Assembly (NCBI RefSeq): GCF_026107375.2
Contig: NZ_JAPCIA010000002.1
Coordinates: 584,001-648,000 of the forward strand
Origin: Sphingomonas sp. BT-65
GTDB taxonomy: Bacteria > Pseudomonadota > Alphaproteobacteria > Sphingomonadales > Sphingomonadaceae
DNA length: 64,000 nucleotides
Direction of reading: 5' to 3'
Every line of letters starts with the position of its first letter. The stretch's first letter is position 1. The notes below the pieces were generated by a model. The model was not told where the DNA came from, did not search any database, and saw only the letters and a program-made list of their open reading frames with translations. The translations under genes and the position numbers were made by a program. Of this stretch, positions 1 to 8,431 are shown one piece after another.

Positions 1-268
1 TTCCTTGGAAGTTCGTAACCTGGTTGGATTCGCGAGCGATTTCGATCGTCGCGGCAGCGGTATATTGAGGCGTCATCAGGAGCGTCGCGATCAGGCCCAG
101 AATAAGGCATGCCGCCGCGGCGCCGAGGATCAGGTAGCGCCAGCGCATCGCGATGCGCAGATACTGGCGGATGATCGGCATCGGCTCGCCGCCGCCCGCA
201 GGTGCGCCCACGCCGACCGCCGGACTTGCCGGCACTCCGGCACGCAGATTGGGATTGACCAGGTTCAT
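1..268 (-). CDS. Wzz/exopolysaccharide chain-length or transport protein, N-terminal part
   Basis: The gene starts at ATG 268 and runs off the left edge, leaving 89 codons. The visible protein has a Gly/Pro/Ala-rich N-terminus, the segment MPIIRQYLRIAMRWRYLI, a hydrophobic membrane span (about residues 45-65) and then LLMTPQYTAAATIEI. This is the usual start of inner-membrane Wzz/GumC-type proteins, where the first helix is followed by a periplasmic domain opening with a P-x-Y-x-A motif. These proteins control polysaccharide chain length and link the periplasm to the outer-membrane exporter. It follows the Wza-like gene by 11 bp on the same strand, consistent with one operon. Whether a C-terminal tyrosine kinase is fused cannot be seen. 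Confidence 0.8.
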   Translation of the reverse strand, partial: MNLVNPNLRAGVPASPAVGVGAPAGGGEPMPIIRQYLRIAMRWRYLILGAAAACLILGLIATLLMTPQYTAAATIEIARESNQVTNFQG

Positions 269-279
269 GGTGGTTCGCC

Positions 280-990
280 TTATTGCAGCACGGCGATAAG
301 CGGCGACGCAAGCAACGGCGACAGCGCGACAAAATCGCGGAACAGTCGGCGCTGCGGAGAGTCGCCGACAATGATGACGTCGTTGGCATAAACCGGCGGG
401 TCCTCATAGGCGCCCCGGCGGATTGCCGCGATGTTGTACAGTCCGGCCATTTTCCGATCGCCAACCTTGCGCAGGATCACGACATCCTCTTGCCGCGCGA
501 ACTCGGAAAGGCCCTTGGCCGACGCGATCACGCGCATCAGCGTCATCTGATTGGTGACCGGATAAAGCCCCGGCTCGACGACCTGCCCATCGATCGTCAC
601 GACTTGGCTGACCGAGCTTTTGATGTTCACCGTCACCTCGGGATCGCGGACATAGCGCGCGCGCAAGGCTATCTCGATCGCCGCAGCGAGTTCCTGCGCG
701 GTCTTGCCGCGCGCATCGATGGTACCGGCGAGCGGCATCGCGATGCGGCCGCTCGCGTCAACCTGCATTTCGCGGCTGAGGTTTTCGATACCGAAGACAT
801 CGACCTCGATCGTATCGAGAGGGCCGATCAGGGCGGGCCGGTCGGCTGCGGTCAAGTCGCTGCGATCGGGTGCAGGCAAAACCTGGCTTCCTTCGATGAC
901 CGTCAGACTCGCGCTGGATCGAATGGGCTCGGGGGCACCGCAGCTTGTGACTGCCAGCGCAACACATAGAATGGGGATCGGAAAACGCAT
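280..990 (-). CDS. Polysaccharide export outer-membrane lipoprotein (Wza/GumB/KpsD type)
   Basis: This 236-aa protein has a lipoprotein signal peptide ending in VTSC, with the lipidated Cys at residue 17. Residues about 50-130 form a polysaccharide export domain (IGPLDTIEVDVFGIENLS, then ASGRIAMPLAGTIDARGKT). An SLBB-like domain follows at about 130-190 (VTIDGQVVEPGLYPV). Such proteins form the outer-membrane channel that secretes capsule or exopolysaccharide in Wzx/Wzy-dependent systems. It is shorter than E. coli Wza (about 380 aa), as is common for the alphaproteobacterial GumB type with fewer SLBB repeats. It sits between the Wzy-like and Wzz-like genes on the same strand. No strong Shine-Dalgarno sequence is seen before the ATG. 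Confidence 0.88.
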   Translation of the reverse strand: MRFPIPILCVALAVTSCGAPEPIRSSASLTVIEGSQVLPAPDRSDLTAADRPALIGPLDTIEVDVFGIENLSREMQVDASGRIAMPLAGTIDARGKTAQELAAAIEIALRARYVRDPEVTVNIKSSVSQVVTIDGQVVEPGLYPVTNQMTLMRVIASAKGLSEFARQEDVVILRKVGDRKMAGLYNIAAIRRGAYEDPPVYANDVIIVGDSPQRRLFRDFVALSPLLASPLIAVLQ

Positions 991-1029
991 GTGGGCGGAG
1001 GTTCTTCCAAAGAAAGGAAACGACGAGGG

Positions 1030-2412
1030 CTATAGGTCCCTGACGCCCGTCGGTAAAGCAGCGTGAGGCTTGGCGGCGCTCCCCCGTGCCAGCCATACGG
1101 CAGCGATTGTTGCGAGCGCCATAATTATGGGCGTGCGCGCCGGATAATCGGTCGCGCTCGCCACCAAGATGAGGAAGAGCGTCGCGGAGCCTAAACGCGC
1201 GAAGGTGATGGTTTTACTTGCTGGCATACGCCACATGCGGACGGTTGCGATCAGCCACCATCCGATCGCCGCGCCAAGCACGGCAAGAGCCAGCAAACCG
1301 CCGTCGAGCGCGATACCCAGAAAGTCGTTATGCGCCTGATTGAAATAGGTGAATTTCAGCAGCGCGAGCGGCTCATGAATCCGGAATACTGGGTCGAACC
1401 CCCCGAAACCCGATCCGAACGGAAAATAAGCGCGGATCATCGTCAGCACACTGGGGAGCGCTCGTGCACGCATATCTTCATTCGTTTCAAGATGGATCAG
1501 CCGGTCAATCGATTCGGCGCGATCGGCCGCGAAGCTCAACCATACGAAGCCGCCAATTGTGATCAGCCCCAAACAGAGCACCGCCGGCAACACCCAGGCC
1601 GGGGCGTGCTTGAGGCGGCGCCGCAGATGGTGACCGATCAATATCGGCGCGATCACAAGCGCAATCGCGCCAAGCAGCATGCCGCTCCGCGACCCGGTTG
1701 CAAGGATCGTAAGCACGAATAGCAGAATGAGCCCACCAGCGACCGGAGCTCGCCAGCCCGGCGCGTCGCGCGTACTGAACGCCCAGACCGGCGCAAGTAG
1801 GCAGCCGATCGCCAGCAGCAGCGCAAAATGGTTGCGATTGGCGAATATGCTGCTGACTTGCCCAGGTACATCGTTCAGCAATGGGTTGTCGAAGCGGGCG
1901 CCGGAAAATTGCAGAAGGCCGAGCAGTACGGCCGATCCTATCATCGCAAGCAGAATCGATGGCAGCCAGCCGCGAGCTGTTTCATCAGCTTGCGCGAGCA
2001 ACAATAGCGTCGCCGCCGGGACGACGAGCGACGCCAGTGCATTGCGCGTGGCGGCGGGGGTCATTGTCCAGGGGCGGAAAGACGGTGGTTCGCCGGGGAG
2101 GAGCAAAATATCGCGGCCCGGCAATGCCTGCCACCAGGCAGGCGGAAGCGGGATCAGCTGGATGATCGGTAGGGCGATGGTGGCGACGAGAAGGATGAGG
2201 ACCGGCCGGATCCCACCCAGCGCCGGTCGCGGCCCGGCAAATATGGCGACGGCGATGACCATCCAGGCCCCAGCCCGTACGATCACCTGCCCAGTCGCGT
2301 CCCCACGCGAGGCCCCGCCGGCGAGCCACAAAAGGCCGAGCAAAACCGCCAGCAGCGTGAGCGGCAAGCTGAAGCGGTGGTCGGGGCTTCGAATTGGACG
2401 TGCGTTACGCAT
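1030..2412 (-). CDS. O-antigen ligase/polymerase-like membrane protein (Wzy_C family)
   Basis: This 460-aa polytopic membrane protein has about ten to twelve hydrophobic spans. It contains the GSRSGMLLGAIALVIAP segment and a large periplasmic loop with FNQAHNDFLGIALDGG. The conserved NxAHNxxL motif and the following helix are typical of WaaL/Wzy_C proteins, which transfer or polymerise undecaprenyl-linked glycans in the periplasm. Lying 40 bp upstream of a Wza-like exporter gene and a Wzz-like gene, it most likely acts as the exopolysaccharide polymerase rather than as a lipopolysaccharide ligase. That choice is inferred from context only. The ATG at 2412 begins MRNARPIRSPDHRF, a cytoplasmic tail before the first membrane span. 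Confidence 0.82.
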   Translation of the reverse strand: MRNARPIRSPDHRFSLPLTLLAVLLGLLWLAGGASRGDATGQVIVRAGAWMVIAVAIFAGPRPALGGIRPVLILLVATIALPIIQLIPLPPAWWQALPGRDILLLPGEPPSFRPWTMTPAATRNALASLVVPAATLLLLAQADETARGWLPSILLAMIGSAVLLGLLQFSGARFDNPLLNDVPGQVSSIFANRNHFALLLAIGCLLAPVWAFSTRDAPGWRAPVAGGLILLFVLTILATGSRSGMLLGAIALVIAPILIGHHLRRRLKHAPAWVLPAVLCLGLITIGGFVWLSFAADRAESIDRLIHLETNEDMRARALPSVLTMIRAYFPFGSGFGGFDPVFRIHEPLALLKFTYFNQAHNDFLGIALDGGLLALAVLGAAIGWWLIATVRMWRMPASKTITFARLGSATLFLILVASATDYPARTPIIMALATIAAVWLARGSAAKPHAALPTGVRDL

Positions 2413-2538
2413 CGGCGCTCATTAGTAGATTGCCGATGCGCGGGAACGCGGCGCGAGCGATAGCTTGCTGATATTGCGCAGAATTGCCGCAATGGCGTTC
2501 GCTTGCCCCGTCAGCAAATCAAACCACACGCACCGGAT

Positions 2539-2568
2539 AAAAAAACGGCAGCCTCTCGGCTGCCGTTT
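2539..2568 (-). terminator. Rho-independent terminator after the 77-aa gene
   Basis: A perfect stem (AAACGGCAGCC / GGCTGCCGTTT, loop TCTC) is followed, reading on the minus strand, by a run of T opposite the A-tract at 2539-2545. It lies 22 bp beyond the stop of the 77-aa gene and separates it from the polysaccharide genes downstream. Confidence 0.85.
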
Positions 2569-2589
2569 CGAAACCTTGCGCAAAACCGC

Positions 2590-2823
2590 TTACGGGCTGT
2601 CGGGCGAATCGTCATCGTCCACAAGGACGATGATGCCGCCGATAACCGCCACAACAGCGATCAGGGGGATCAGAAAGCCGCCGGCAGCTTCGCTCGAGCG
2701 ACCCGCATCGGTCGACGCGCGGACGTTCGAAAGCGACAGCTTCGAAGCCGCCGACGAGGCAATCGCCGGAGACACCGCAAGCGAGCAGGCCGCAATGGCC
2801 GTCATCATCTTCGCCAACCGCAT
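2590..2823 (-). CDS. Small exported membrane protein with Asp-rich tail, unknown function
   Basis: This 77-aa protein has a signal peptide (MRLAKMMTAIAACSLAVSPA), a short Ser/Ala-rich stretch, one strong transmembrane helix (about residues 49-68, GGFLIPLIAVVAVIGGIIVL) and a short acidic C-terminus containing VDDDDSPDSP. It has its own terminator (2539-2568) and a 187-bp upstream spacer, so it is probably transcribed alone. Small proteins of this layout are often seen beside exopolysaccharide clusters in sphingomonads (recalled, not checked). No enzymatic motif is present. It is placed between the Wzy-like gene and the metallophosphoesterase. Confidence 0.7.
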   Translation of the reverse strand: MRLAKMMTAIAACSLAVSPAIASSAASKLSLSNVRASTDAGRSSEAAGGFLIPLIAVVAVIGGIIVLVDDDDSPDSP

Positions 2824-3010
2824 CTATATACTCCCTTTTTTCTTTACGACGGTTCAAGTGCAGACGCCTATTGGCATAGCCGAACAAAGCCTGCAACCCA
2901 AAACCTGCAGCGCACAACAAACCAAATCTGAGCGTTGCATAGGCACAACACCGATTCGGACCACAGGTTCCACCGCCAATATAGGGGCGGGCAGGCGCAC
3001 GGCAAGAAGG

Positions 3011-3802
3011 TCAGCGCAAGGCGCGCGGGCCGTTCGTCTGCAATATCCAACGCTCTGCGCCTTCGAACCCCATCGCGGTCAGCCGGCCGCTTGCATAGGC
3101 GCCGGTGTCGATACCGATGCGCCACGGCCCCTGCTCCACTTCGTCGGCAATGGTATGGCCGTGAATCACGATCTTCTCGAACGGGCCGCCGCTGTTCAGG
3201 AATTCCTCGCGGATCCAGCGCAGCGTTTCGGGCTTCTGTGCATCCAGCGGCACGCCGGGCCGAATCCCCGCATGAACGAACGCGTAGTCGCCGATCACGA
3301 CGACATCCTCGAACGAGGACAGGAAATCCAGATGCGCCCGCGGAACCCGCTCGCGCAACAGGGCGAGCAGCTCGGGATAGTCGCACTTATTATACTCCGC
3401 TTCGCCCACCCCGTAGCTCAGGATCGTTTCCTTGCCCCCGATCCGCAGGAAGAAAGGCAATGCTTTGCTTTCACCAGCGATCGACCTGAGAAACACCTCC
3501 TCATGATTGCCCAGGAGAAAGCGAACCTTTTCGGCTCCCGCGCCGATCTCCAGCAGGCGCTGCACGACCCCCGCCGAGTCCGGGCCCCGGTCGATCAGGT
3601 CGCCGAGGAAGATCACGGTCGTGTCGGCAGGGCCGCGCGAGGCATTGTCGACTTCCATTCGGCGAAGTAGATCGTCGAGCAGGTCGAGCCGGCCGTGAAT
3701 ATCCCCCACGGCATATACGCGCGCGCCTGCAGGCACAGATCCGGTCGGCTGCGGTGGGGCGGCGCCTTTCCGGGCGAACGCTGAAAGAAGGTTGCGAAGC
3801 AT
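3011..3802 (-). CDS. Calcineurin-like metallophosphoesterase (bis(5'-nucleosyl)-tetraphosphatase/PP2A-like)
   Basis: This 263-aa cytoplasmic protein has the full metallophosphoesterase signature: GDIHGR (residues 33-38), GDLIDRG (67-73) and GNHE (98-101), followed by later His motifs (FVHAGIRPG, VIHGHT). These ligands bind two metal ions and hydrolyse phosphoesters. The arrangement is that of bacterial serine/threonine phosphatases and ApaH-like enzymes. The start MLRNLLSAFARKG at 3802 is preferred because the upstream in-frame extension is Arg-rich and non-conserved in character. It lies upstream of the polysaccharide genes, and related phosphatases occur beside such clusters, but a regulatory link is only inferred. 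The substrate is unknown. Confidence 0.85.
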   Translation of the reverse strand: MLRNLLSAFARKGAAPPQPTGSVPAGARVYAVGDIHGRLDLLDDLLRRMEVDNASRGPADTTVIFLGDLIDRGPDSAGVVQRLLEIGAGAEKVRFLLGNHEEVFLRSIAGESKALPFFLRIGGKETILSYGVGEAEYNKCDYPELLALLRERVPRAHLDFLSSFEDVVVIGDYAFVHAGIRPGVPLDAQKPETLRWIREEFLNSGGPFEKIVIHGHTIADEVEQGPWRIGIDTGAYASGRLTAMGFEGAERWILQTNGPRALR

Positions 3803-3877
3803 GATGGTACCGTCGGTGGCGCGTCCATAGCGCCGCCCCGCTTTCGCACGCAACCATCATCGTTCATAGGGCGAGGC

Positions 3878-4918
3878 ATGAAGGAACGGATCGAGTCCTG
3901 GCCAGGCGGCATCGCTTTCGCTCTTGCCGCCTGGGCATTCGCCTTCCCGACCTCGGCTCTTCAGGCGCAGGATCGCGATGCTTTCGAAGCCATGCGCTCG
4001 GCCGATATGCGCCTGGCCGCCATCGGCTATCGGCTGAGCCGTGCGGCCGCGCCCATGTGCGACCGGCTCGAGCCGGCGACGGGCCTCCAGTTGCATACGC
4101 TTGCACAATATGCCCCGGGCTCGCGCGAGGCGATCCGCACCCATTTCAGAATGTCAGGCGTCGTCGCGGCCGAAGGCGTCATCGCGGGAAGCCCGGCTGA
4201 TCGAGCCGGCATCCGGCCCGACGATGTCATCGTGCGCATCGGCGCGATCGCCCCCCCCTCTGTATCTCCACCGGACGCATCGACCGCCGTACTCGAGTCG
4301 CTCTATGCGCAGCTTTCGGCATTGCCGCCACAGAGCGGTATCGAGGTGATCGTCCAGCGCGATGGCCGCGAACGCAGCTTTCAAGTACAACCCGAGCCGG
4401 CCTGCCGGACTCGATATGAGTTGCGTATCGCTGACACATTCGATGCGCGGGCCAATGGCGAACTAGTTCAGCTGACGTCAAAATATCTCCAGACCGGGGA
4501 TCCCGAACTGCTGCCTGCCGTGGTCGCGCACGAGCTGGCACATAATATCCTGCGGCACCGTGAGCGACTCGATGCCGCGGGCGCGGAATTTGGCCTCGCC
4601 TCGGGCTTCGGGCGCAATGTCGGCCTCTTCCGCCAGACCGAGATCGAGGCGGACCTCCTCTCGGTCCATATCCTTGCGCGCGCTGGCTATCCCCTGTCGA
4701 TCGCCGGACGCTTCTGGCGGGAGATCGGACCGCAGCTGCTGCGCGGCAGGATTCGCAGCCGCTCACATCCGCCGCTCGAGGATCGTGTTGCGACCGTGGA
4801 AGCGGAAGCCGCCAAGCTCGCGGCAGCCGGCCCCTCCGCTTCGCTCCCGGCCTTTTTCGCGGGACGCCACGCGCCGTTGGACGGGAACTGGCAGCCTTTG
4901 TTGGTGCGCGCGCGATAG
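3878..4918 (+). CDS. Secreted PDZ-domain M48-family metalloprotease
   Basis: This 346-aa protein has an N-terminal signal peptide (cleavage plausible near LQAQD, residue 31). A PDZ-like domain covers about residues 85-172 (GVIAGSPADRAGIRPDDVIVRIG). The peptidase domain has the zinc motif HELAH at 218-222 and a second-helix ligand motif ETEIEAD-like (Glu255, TEIEAD). This PDZ-M48 arrangement resembles periplasmic quality-control proteases of the BepA/YfgC and LoiP type. It is divergently arranged from the metallophosphoesterase with a short spacer. It probably acts in the periplasm or at the outer membrane. There is no sign of truncation. Confidence 0.87.
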   Translation: MKERIESWPGGIAFALAAWAFAFPTSALQAQDRDAFEAMRSADMRLAAIGYRLSRAAAPMCDRLEPATGLQLHTLAQYAPGSREAIRTHFRMSGVVAAEGVIAGSPADRAGIRPDDVIVRIGAIAPPSVSPPDASTAVLESLYAQLSALPPQSGIEVIVQRDGRERSFQVQPEPACRTRYELRIADTFDARANGELVQLTSKYLQTGDPELLPAVVAHELAHNILRHRERLDAAGAEFGLASGFGRNVGLFRQTEIEADLLSVHILARAGYPLSIAGRFWREIGPQLLRGRIRSRSHPPLEDRVATVEAEAAKLAAAGPSASLPAFFAGRHAPLDGNWQPLLVRAR

Positions 4919-5022
4919 ACCACTATCCCCCGCTACATTGCCCGCCTGACAATCGTCGGATGAGCAGTATCGCCAGTACGACGGCTCTCGACTGCCGCAT
5001 TCAACCGTCGTAGCGCAGCGCC

Positions 5023-5355
5023 ATGCTCTTCTACGCCGCAATTAAGGACGCTATCGCTGATGATACCGGTCTTGGAAACACGATCCTCCATATCCATGCG
5101 GGTATGCTGATCCTGCTAGTCGCCCGCCTGATCTCGGGCCGCTCACTTCCCACGTTTGTGCCATTCGCCGCGGTGCTCGCGCTCGAACTGGCGAACGAAG
5201 GGATCGACCGGGTCAACCACGGAACGTGGCGATGGGTCGATACAACCGGCGACATGGTGAGTACATTGTTCTGGCCGTTCGTCTTGAGCCTCGCCACTCG
5301 CCTCCGGCCGATCCGCGAAAGCGCCAGCCCGCCCGAAGCGGGAAATAGAGATTAG
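5023..5355 (+). CDS. Small integral membrane protein, unknown function
   Basis: This 110-aa protein has two or three hydrophobic segments (about residues 25-40, 46-58 and 82-95) and a polar C-terminal tail (RPIRESASPPEAGNRD). The sequence HAGMLILLVARLISGR followed by LALELANEGIDRVNHGTWRW resembles the small VanZ-like or uncharacterised membrane proteins of sphingomonads, but no family can be assigned with confidence. It lies downstream of the PDZ-M48 gene with a 104-bp gap and converges on a short minus-strand ORF. No catalytic motif is visible. Confidence 0.6.
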   Translation: MLFYAAIKDAIADDTGLGNTILHIHAGMLILLVARLISGRSLPTFVPFAAVLALELANEGIDRVNHGTWRWVDTTGDMVSTLFWPFVLSLATRLRPIRESASPPEAGNRD

Positions 5356-5356
5356 G

Positions 5357-5590
5357 TCAACGGTCTAGCGAACGATCCTCTGCGCGGGCCATCTCGTCCA
5401 CAGGCGTGCCTTTCTGGTCTGGCGAGGATTGATCACGCTCCGCATCTTTCTGCTCGGCGCACTCAGCAACCTCGAAAGGGACATATTCCCAGCCATCGAA
5501 CATCATGGGAATCGCCGGTCGATTGTCAGCCGGCGTGAGCTCGCCCGCATAGCGCTGCATGAGTCGCTCCATTTGATGACGCGCTTTCAT
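5357..5590 (-). CDS. Short acidic hypothetical protein
   Basis: A 77-codon reading frame begins with MKARHQMERLMQRYAGEL. A TTG six codons upstream is the alternative start. It contains PAIPMMFDGWEYVPFEVAECAEQ and a charged tail. The composition is protein-like and differs from the Arg/Ala-rich shadows of nearby genes, but no domain is recognised and the Shine-Dalgarno sequence is weak. It converges with the 110-aa membrane protein gene. It may be a real small gene or a chance frame. Confidence 0.4.
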   Translation of the reverse strand: MKARHQMERLMQRYAGELTPADNRPAIPMMFDGWEYVPFEVAECAEQKDAERDQSSPDQKGTPVDEMARAEDRSLDR

Positions 5591-5659
5591 ACCGCCGATG
5601 TGCGGCAAAGTTAAGCTGACAGAAACGGTCTTTTCAACGGTATGACGAGGCGAACGAGC

Positions 5660-5782
5660 TCACGATAGCCAGTAGCGGATGATCGCGGCGACCAGTCCCA
5701 GAATGGCGACGCTGGCGGCCCAGATCGCGGCCATCCACGCCAGCCGCTTCCATAGCGGACCGGGTGCCTCGTCCGTACTCAA
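5660..5782 (-). CDS. DUF2474 family small membrane protein of the bd oxidase operon
   Basis: This 40-aa protein (MSTDEAPGPLWKRLAWMAA onward) has one transmembrane helix and ends IIRYWLS. The TTG start at 5782 overlaps the TGA stop of the upstream cioB gene by four bases (TTGA), which explains why a long-ORF scan would miss it. DUF2474 genes are known directly downstream of cyanide-insensitive bd oxidase genes and are analogous in position and size to cydX. In E. coli, CydX stabilises the oxidase, and a similar structural role is inferred here. The W-K-R-L-x-W motif before the helix supports the family call. Confidence 0.8.
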   Translation of the reverse strand: MSTDEAPGPLWKRLAWMAAIWAASVAILGLVAAIIRYWLS

Positions 5783-6786
5783 TGATAGCCCTCCGCGCCG
5801 ACCTTGCCGCGAAACACCCAATAGGACCAGGCGGTGTAGGCGAGGATGATCGGGATCAGCAGCCCCGCCCCGATCAGCATGAAGCCCTGGCTCGCCGCGG
5901 GCGCGGCGGCGTCGAGGATGGTGACGCTGCGCGGGATGACATAGGGCCACATGCTGATCCCGAGGCCGATGAAGCCCATCAGGAACAGCCCGAGCGCGAG
6001 GAAGAAGGGCCGCACCTCGCGCTTCTTCTTGAGCGAGCGATGGAAGGCGAAGGCGGTGATCGCGGTGAGCAGCGGCACCTGCGCGGTCGCCAGCACCTGC
6101 GGGAAGTCGAGCCAGCGTTGGTAATAGCCGTGTGACAGGAAGAGCGTCGCGATGCTGACCGCGATAATCGCCGCCAGGGTTGCGAGGCCGAACCAGCCGG
6201 CGAGACGATAGGCATGTTCCTGGCCGCGCCCGTCGGTCTTCCAGATCAGCCAGGTCGCGCCGAGCAGCGCGTAGCCCGCAACCACACTGATCCCCGTAAG
6301 CAAGGTGAACGGGGTCAGCCAGTCGAGCCAGCCGCCGCCATAGGCGCGGTCGGCGACCGTGATTCCCTGCAGCAGCGCGCCGAGGATGATCCCCTGGCTC
6401 AGCGCCGCGACGAACGAGCCCGCGGTGAAGCTCAGGTCCCACCATCGGCGATGCCCCGGATCGCGCCAGCGGAACTCGAAGGCGACGCCGCGGAAGACGA
6501 GCGCCAGCAGCATCGCGATGATCGGCGGATAGAGCGCGGGCAGCACGATCGCATAGGCCAGCGGAAAGGCCGCCATCAGCCCCCCGCCGCCGAGCACCAG
6601 CCACGTCTCGTTGCCGTCCCACACCGGCGCGATCGAGTTCATCGCCTTGTCGCGCTCCTCCCCCACCTCGAAGGCCGGGAAGAGGATGCCGATGCCGAGA
6701 TCGAACCCGTCCATCACCACATAGGCGAAGACTGCGAAGGCGATCAGGAACGCCCAGACCATCGCGAGGATGGGATCAACGGCCAT
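5779..6786 (-). CDS. cioB: Cytochrome bd (cyanide-insensitive type) ubiquinol oxidase subunit II
   Basis: This 335-aa protein has about eight to nine membrane helices. It begins MAVDPILAMVWAFLIAFAVF, with the conserved VMDGFDLGIGILFP segment in helix 1 and APVWDGNETWLVLGGGGLMAAFP further on, both diagnostic for CydB/CioB. It pairs with subunit I to oxidise quinol and reduce oxygen at the inner membrane. The chosen ATG at 6786 overlaps the end of cioA by 11 bp; the longer in-frame extension would translate cioA sequence in the wrong frame. A DUF2474 gene overlaps its 3' end. Confidence 0.95.
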   Translation of the reverse strand: MAVDPILAMVWAFLIAFAVFAYVVMDGFDLGIGILFPAFEVGEERDKAMNSIAPVWDGNETWLVLGGGGLMAAFPLAYAIVLPALYPPIIAMLLALVFRGVAFEFRWRDPGHRRWWDLSFTAGSFVAALSQGIILGALLQGITVADRAYGGGWLDWLTPFTLLTGISVVAGYALLGATWLIWKTDGRGQEHAYRLAGWFGLATLAAIIAVSIATLFLSHGYYQRWLDFPQVLATAQVPLLTAITAFAFHRSLKKKREVRPFFLALGLFLMGFIGLGISMWPYVIPRSVTILDAAAPAASQGFMLIGAGLLIPIILAYTAWSYWVFRGKVGAEGYH

Positions 6787-8206
6787 CGGGCAGCTCCCCC
6801 TGCTCCTTGAGTTCTTTTTGGGCAGGCCCCGGCACGATCCCCGCGGTGCGGATCGGCGCGTCATCGGTGATCTCGGGCTCGTGCGGCTGCGCACCCTTGG
6901 CCATCAGCTTGAGGATATACCAGGTGCCGAAGCCGAACACCGCGAAATAGACCACCACGAACGCAACCAGCGAGGCGCCGACCGCGGGCGCGGCCAGCGG
7001 CGAGGCGCTGTCAGCGGTGCGCAGCAGGTTATAGACGGTGAAGGGTTGGCGCCCGACCTCGGTCGTCACCCAGCCGGCGATCACCGCGACGAAGCCCGAG
7101 GGACCCATCAGGATCGCTGCGCGATGCAGCAGCGGCCATTCGTAGAGCTTGCCCCGCCAGCGCGCGATGAGGCTCCACAGGCCGAGCCCGAGCATCAGCA
7201 GGCCGATGCCGACCATGATGCGGAACGACCAGAAGACGATCCATACCGGCGGCTCGTCCGCGTCGGGGATCGTGTCGAGCCCGGCGAGCGGCGCGTTCGG
7301 ATCATGCTTGAGGATCAGCGACCCCGCCTTGGGGATCTCGATCGCATAGTCGACGCGCTTTTCCTTGCTGTTGGGGATACCGAACAGGATCAGCGGCGCG
7401 CCCTCGGGATGGCTGTGATAATGCCCCTCCATCGCCATCACCTTCTGCGGCTGATGCTCGAGGGTGTTGAGGCCGTGCTGGTCGCCGGCGAAGATCTGCA
7501 CCGGGGCGACCAGCGCCGCCATCCACATCGCCATGCTGAACATTTTCCGCGCATGCGGATCGGTCTTGTCGCGGAGCAGGTGCCAGGCGCCGACCGCGCC
7601 GACCACCAGCGCGGTGGTGAGATAGGCGGCGGTCACCGTGTGAACCAGGCGGTAGGGGAAGCTCGGGTTGAACACGATGTCCCACCACGGCGCGGCGGGG
7701 ACGAACTGCCCGGCTTCGTTGACCGCATAGCCGACCGGGGTCTGCATCCAGCTGTTGACGCTGAGGATCCAGAAGGCCGAGATGAAGGTGCCGACCGCGA
7801 CCATGCAGGTGGCGGCGAAGTGCAGCTTGCGCCCCACCTTGCTCATCCCGAACAGCATCACGCCGAGGAAGCCCGCCTCGAGGAAGAAGGCGGTGAGCAC
7901 CTCATAGGCCATCAGCGGCCCGATCACCGGCCCCGCCTTGTCCGAGAACACCGCCCAGTTGGTGCCGAACTGGTAGGACATGACGATGCCCGAAACCACG
8001 CCCATCGCGAAGGTTACGGCGAAGATCTTGATCCAGTATTTGAAGAGGTCGAGATAGAGCTGCTTGCCGGTGCGCAGCCACAGCCCCTCCAGCACCATCA
8101 GATAGCTGGCCAGCCCGATCGAGAAGGCTGGGAAGATGAAATGGAAGCTGACCGTGAACGCGAACTGGATTCGCGCCAGGATGATCGGGTCGAATGCGTC
8201 GAACAC
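6776..8206 (-). CDS. cioA: Cytochrome bd (cyanide-insensitive type) ubiquinol oxidase subunit I
   Basis: This 476-aa protein has about nine membrane helices and the heme ligand His22 in RIQFAFTVSFHFIFPAFSIG. The second ligand region is VNSWMQTPVGYAV, and the GWVTTEVGRQPF signature carries the conserved quinol-site and heme-proximal residues; the usual final Trp is Phe here. The periplasmic Q-loop is short, which places it in the CIO class rather than the E. coli long-loop class. It is the first gene of the cioA-cioB-DUF2474 operon. It supports respiration at low oxygen or in the presence of cyanide or nitric oxide, as known for the family. Confidence 0.95.
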   Translation of the reverse strand: MFDAFDPIILARIQFAFTVSFHFIFPAFSIGLASYLMVLEGLWLRTGKQLYLDLFKYWIKIFAVTFAMGVVSGIVMSYQFGTNWAVFSDKAGPVIGPLMAYEVLTAFFLEAGFLGVMLFGMSKVGRKLHFAATCMVAVGTFISAFWILSVNSWMQTPVGYAVNEAGQFVPAAPWWDIVFNPSFPYRLVHTVTAAYLTTALVVGAVGAWHLLRDKTDPHARKMFSMAMWMAALVAPVQIFAGDQHGLNTLEHQPQKVMAMEGHYHSHPEGAPLILFGIPNSKEKRVDYAIEIPKAGSLILKHDPNAPLAGLDTIPDADEPPVWIVFWSFRIMVGIGLLMLGLGLWSLIARWRGKLYEWPLLHRAAILMGPSGFVAVIAGWVTTEVGRQPFTVYNLLRTADSASPLAAPAVGASLVAFVVVYFAVFGFGTWYILKLMAKGAQPHEPEITDDAPIRTAGIVPGPAQKELKEQGELPDGR

Positions 8207-8313
8207 GTTGCCCTCCGCCCGGGGCTAGTGCGCCTTCTTTTTCGACATCGCAAGTACGTGAAGCGCAACCGCGCTTGCACGCAATTCCCGGAAGGAAGCT
8301 TGTTTTGAGAAGG

Positions 8314-8392
8314 CCGCACCAGCCCGCTCCCCCACCCGGCCACCCAGCGGTAGCATCATATGGGGGCCGGGTGGGGGAGCGGGCTGGTGCGG
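8314..8392. repeat. 28-bp perfect inverted repeat, intergenic palindrome
   Basis: Arms at 8314-8341 and 8365-8392 are exact reverse complements and enclose 23 bases (CCGCACCAGCCCGCTCCCCC at the left end). The element lies between cioA and the FKBP gene, both on the minus strand. It lacks a T-tract, so it looks like a REP-type extragenic palindrome rather than a simple terminator, though it could end transcription from the FKBP gene. Confidence 0.85.
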
Positions 8393-8431
8393 CGAATGCG
8401 CCGCTAAGGCGCATTCCAAACAGGTTCTAAA

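Noticed and set aside
6770..8308. 512-codon plus-strand open frame over cioA
   Set aside because: It is antisense to a clear oxidase subunit gene and has the Arg/His/Asp-rich composition typical of a GC-rich shadow frame.
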